From: an uncultured Cyclobacteriaceae bacterium
GTDB lineage: Bacteria; Bacteroidota; Bacteroidia; Cytophagales; Cyclobacteriaceae
Direction of reading: 5' to 3'
Assembly: GCA_947492745.1 (NCBI GenBank)
Contig: CANLOE010000016.1
Coordinates: 1 to 64,000 of the forward strand
Length of the DNA: 64,000 nt
Shown here: piece by piece, positions 63,487 to 64,000 of the stretch
Layout: every line of letters starts with the position of its first letter
How positions within the stretch are numbered: position 1 is the first letter of the stretch
Notes under the pieces: model-generated
Told to the model about the DNA's origin: nothing
The model's input: only the letters and a program-made list of their open reading frames with translations
The model's database searches: none
Program-made: the position numbers and the translations under genes

Positions 63487-63876
63487 TTATCTCTGTTTTC
63501 CCGAAAGAAGAGATTTCATTCCTATAATAACCTCATTTTGCTTATTGACCTCTTCCTTTAAGAGATTATTTTCATCCTGTAATTTTTTAATCATTCTATT
63601 TTTTTCTTTCAACCTTGAAGACATCAGGTCATCATCTTCAAATTTTTGGATGAGGTCTTTCGAGCTATAAAGTAACGACGCTGGGTTGACATCAAAAATC
63701 TCAGCAAACACAATCACCAGATTCACAGGAACTTTTCTACGACCAACTTCATAACTACTGATAGTCATTCGTGTGATAGTCATCCCTGTAATCTCCTCGA
63801 CTCTTTTTCCGAGTTCTTCTTGAGAGATATTCAGTACTGTTCTATAATGCAATATTCTCTTTGCGATTGTTTGCAA
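63487..63876 (-). CDS. XRE-family helix-turn-helix regulator with C-terminal coiled coil
   Basis: The 129-residue product has a helix-turn-helix domain at about 1-70 (RILHYRTVLNISQEELGKRV, ITRMTISSYEVGRRKVPVN) of the XRE/Cro type. A linker leads to a coiled coil (about 85-120) with heptads in SSRLKEKNRMIKKLQDENNL. It probably binds DNA as a dimer. Such proteins are frequent repressors in mobile or defence modules, but no partner is visible; the window ends 124 bp further. Confidence 0.85.
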   Translation of the reverse strand: MQTIAKRILHYRTVLNISQEELGKRVEEITGMTITRMTISSYEVGRRKVPVNLVIVFAEIFDVNPASLLYSSKDLIQKFEDDDLMSSRLKEKNRMIKKLQDENNLLKEEVNKQNEVIIGMKSLLSGKQR

Positions 63877-64000
63877 ATCGGATACAATTTAGTAGATTTG
63901 GTATGTCGTCAAAAACGATACAAAACATAATCACTAGTAAATATACACAATGCTTCGGCATTGTTGTAGGTTGTCTTAGATAAGTTTTCAACAGTGAAGT

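Overview
The window looks like chromosomal DNA of a Bacteroidota bacterium, plausibly a marine or environmental Cytophagales or Saprospirales member; rank below phylum is not resolved. The evidence is a C-terminal type IX secretion sorting domain, many short-signal lipoproteins, ECF sigma factors of the Bacteroidota type, weak Shine-Dalgarno signals, TTG starts, and TAnnTTTG-like -7 promoter boxes. Coding capacity is moderate: long intergenic gaps are filled with several families of 165-225 bp palindromic repeats.

Layout. 1-2834: an ECF sigma factor, its overlapping membrane anti-sigma-like partner (cut by the window edge) and an Ig-repeat lipoprotein. 3763-8000: cinA, a lipoyl-dependent E2 acyltransferase and an OmpA-type lipoprotein. 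8895-12902: biotin operon bioF-bioD-bioA with a perfect palindrome upstream, then a convergent MetR-like LysR regulator. 13073-17138: rhodanese, GNAT, an orphan ParA pair, an ArsC-like protein and DNA polymerase IV. 17998-21742: small outer-membrane and lipoprotein genes, a second ECF sigma factor and a frameshifted lipoprotein. 21987-24404: a predicted contractile-injection-system cargo toxin with a DUF4157 leader, a TcdA/TcdB-like glycosyltransferase domain and a CFI-box-like C-terminus. 25113-30096: a secreted protein and two tandem transglutaminase-like DUF3857 proteins, the second without the catalytic Cys.

30230-34670 is a decaying accessory island. It holds two truncated genes meeting at one junction, an antiphage-type (DRT/UG clade) reverse transcriptase broken by one apparent frameshift, a run of hairpins just upstream that is a good candidate for its non-coding RNA, a two-gene nucleotidyltransferase module with an in-frame stop, an integrase remnant, and tRNA-Leu(CAA). 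Two 32-bp imperfect direct repeats (30551-30582, 34311-34342) bracket the defence genes.

34855-57817 is mostly ordinary: a monooxygenase-like protein, SAM hydrolase, PhoH-like ATPase, ComEC flanked by two near-identical 337-bp repeats, enoyl-CoA hydratase, a solute-binding protein, RecQ, a CorC-type transporter, an M42 peptidase, a T9SS-sorted protein with nearly identical 336-bp tandem repeats, CrcB, a large BNR-repeat protein, an AcpH-like protein and a PhnA-like protein. 58308-61247 is 2.9 kb without a convincing gene. The end carries a tiny lipoprotein gene with its own promoter and terminator, a TPR membrane lipoprotein and an XRE regulator.

The most unusual content is the broken DRT module with its candidate RNA, the glycosyltransferase cargo toxin, and the mosaic palindromic repeats. 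In at least three places one repeat has landed inside another, which gives direct evidence of insertion and a TTRAA-type target site.
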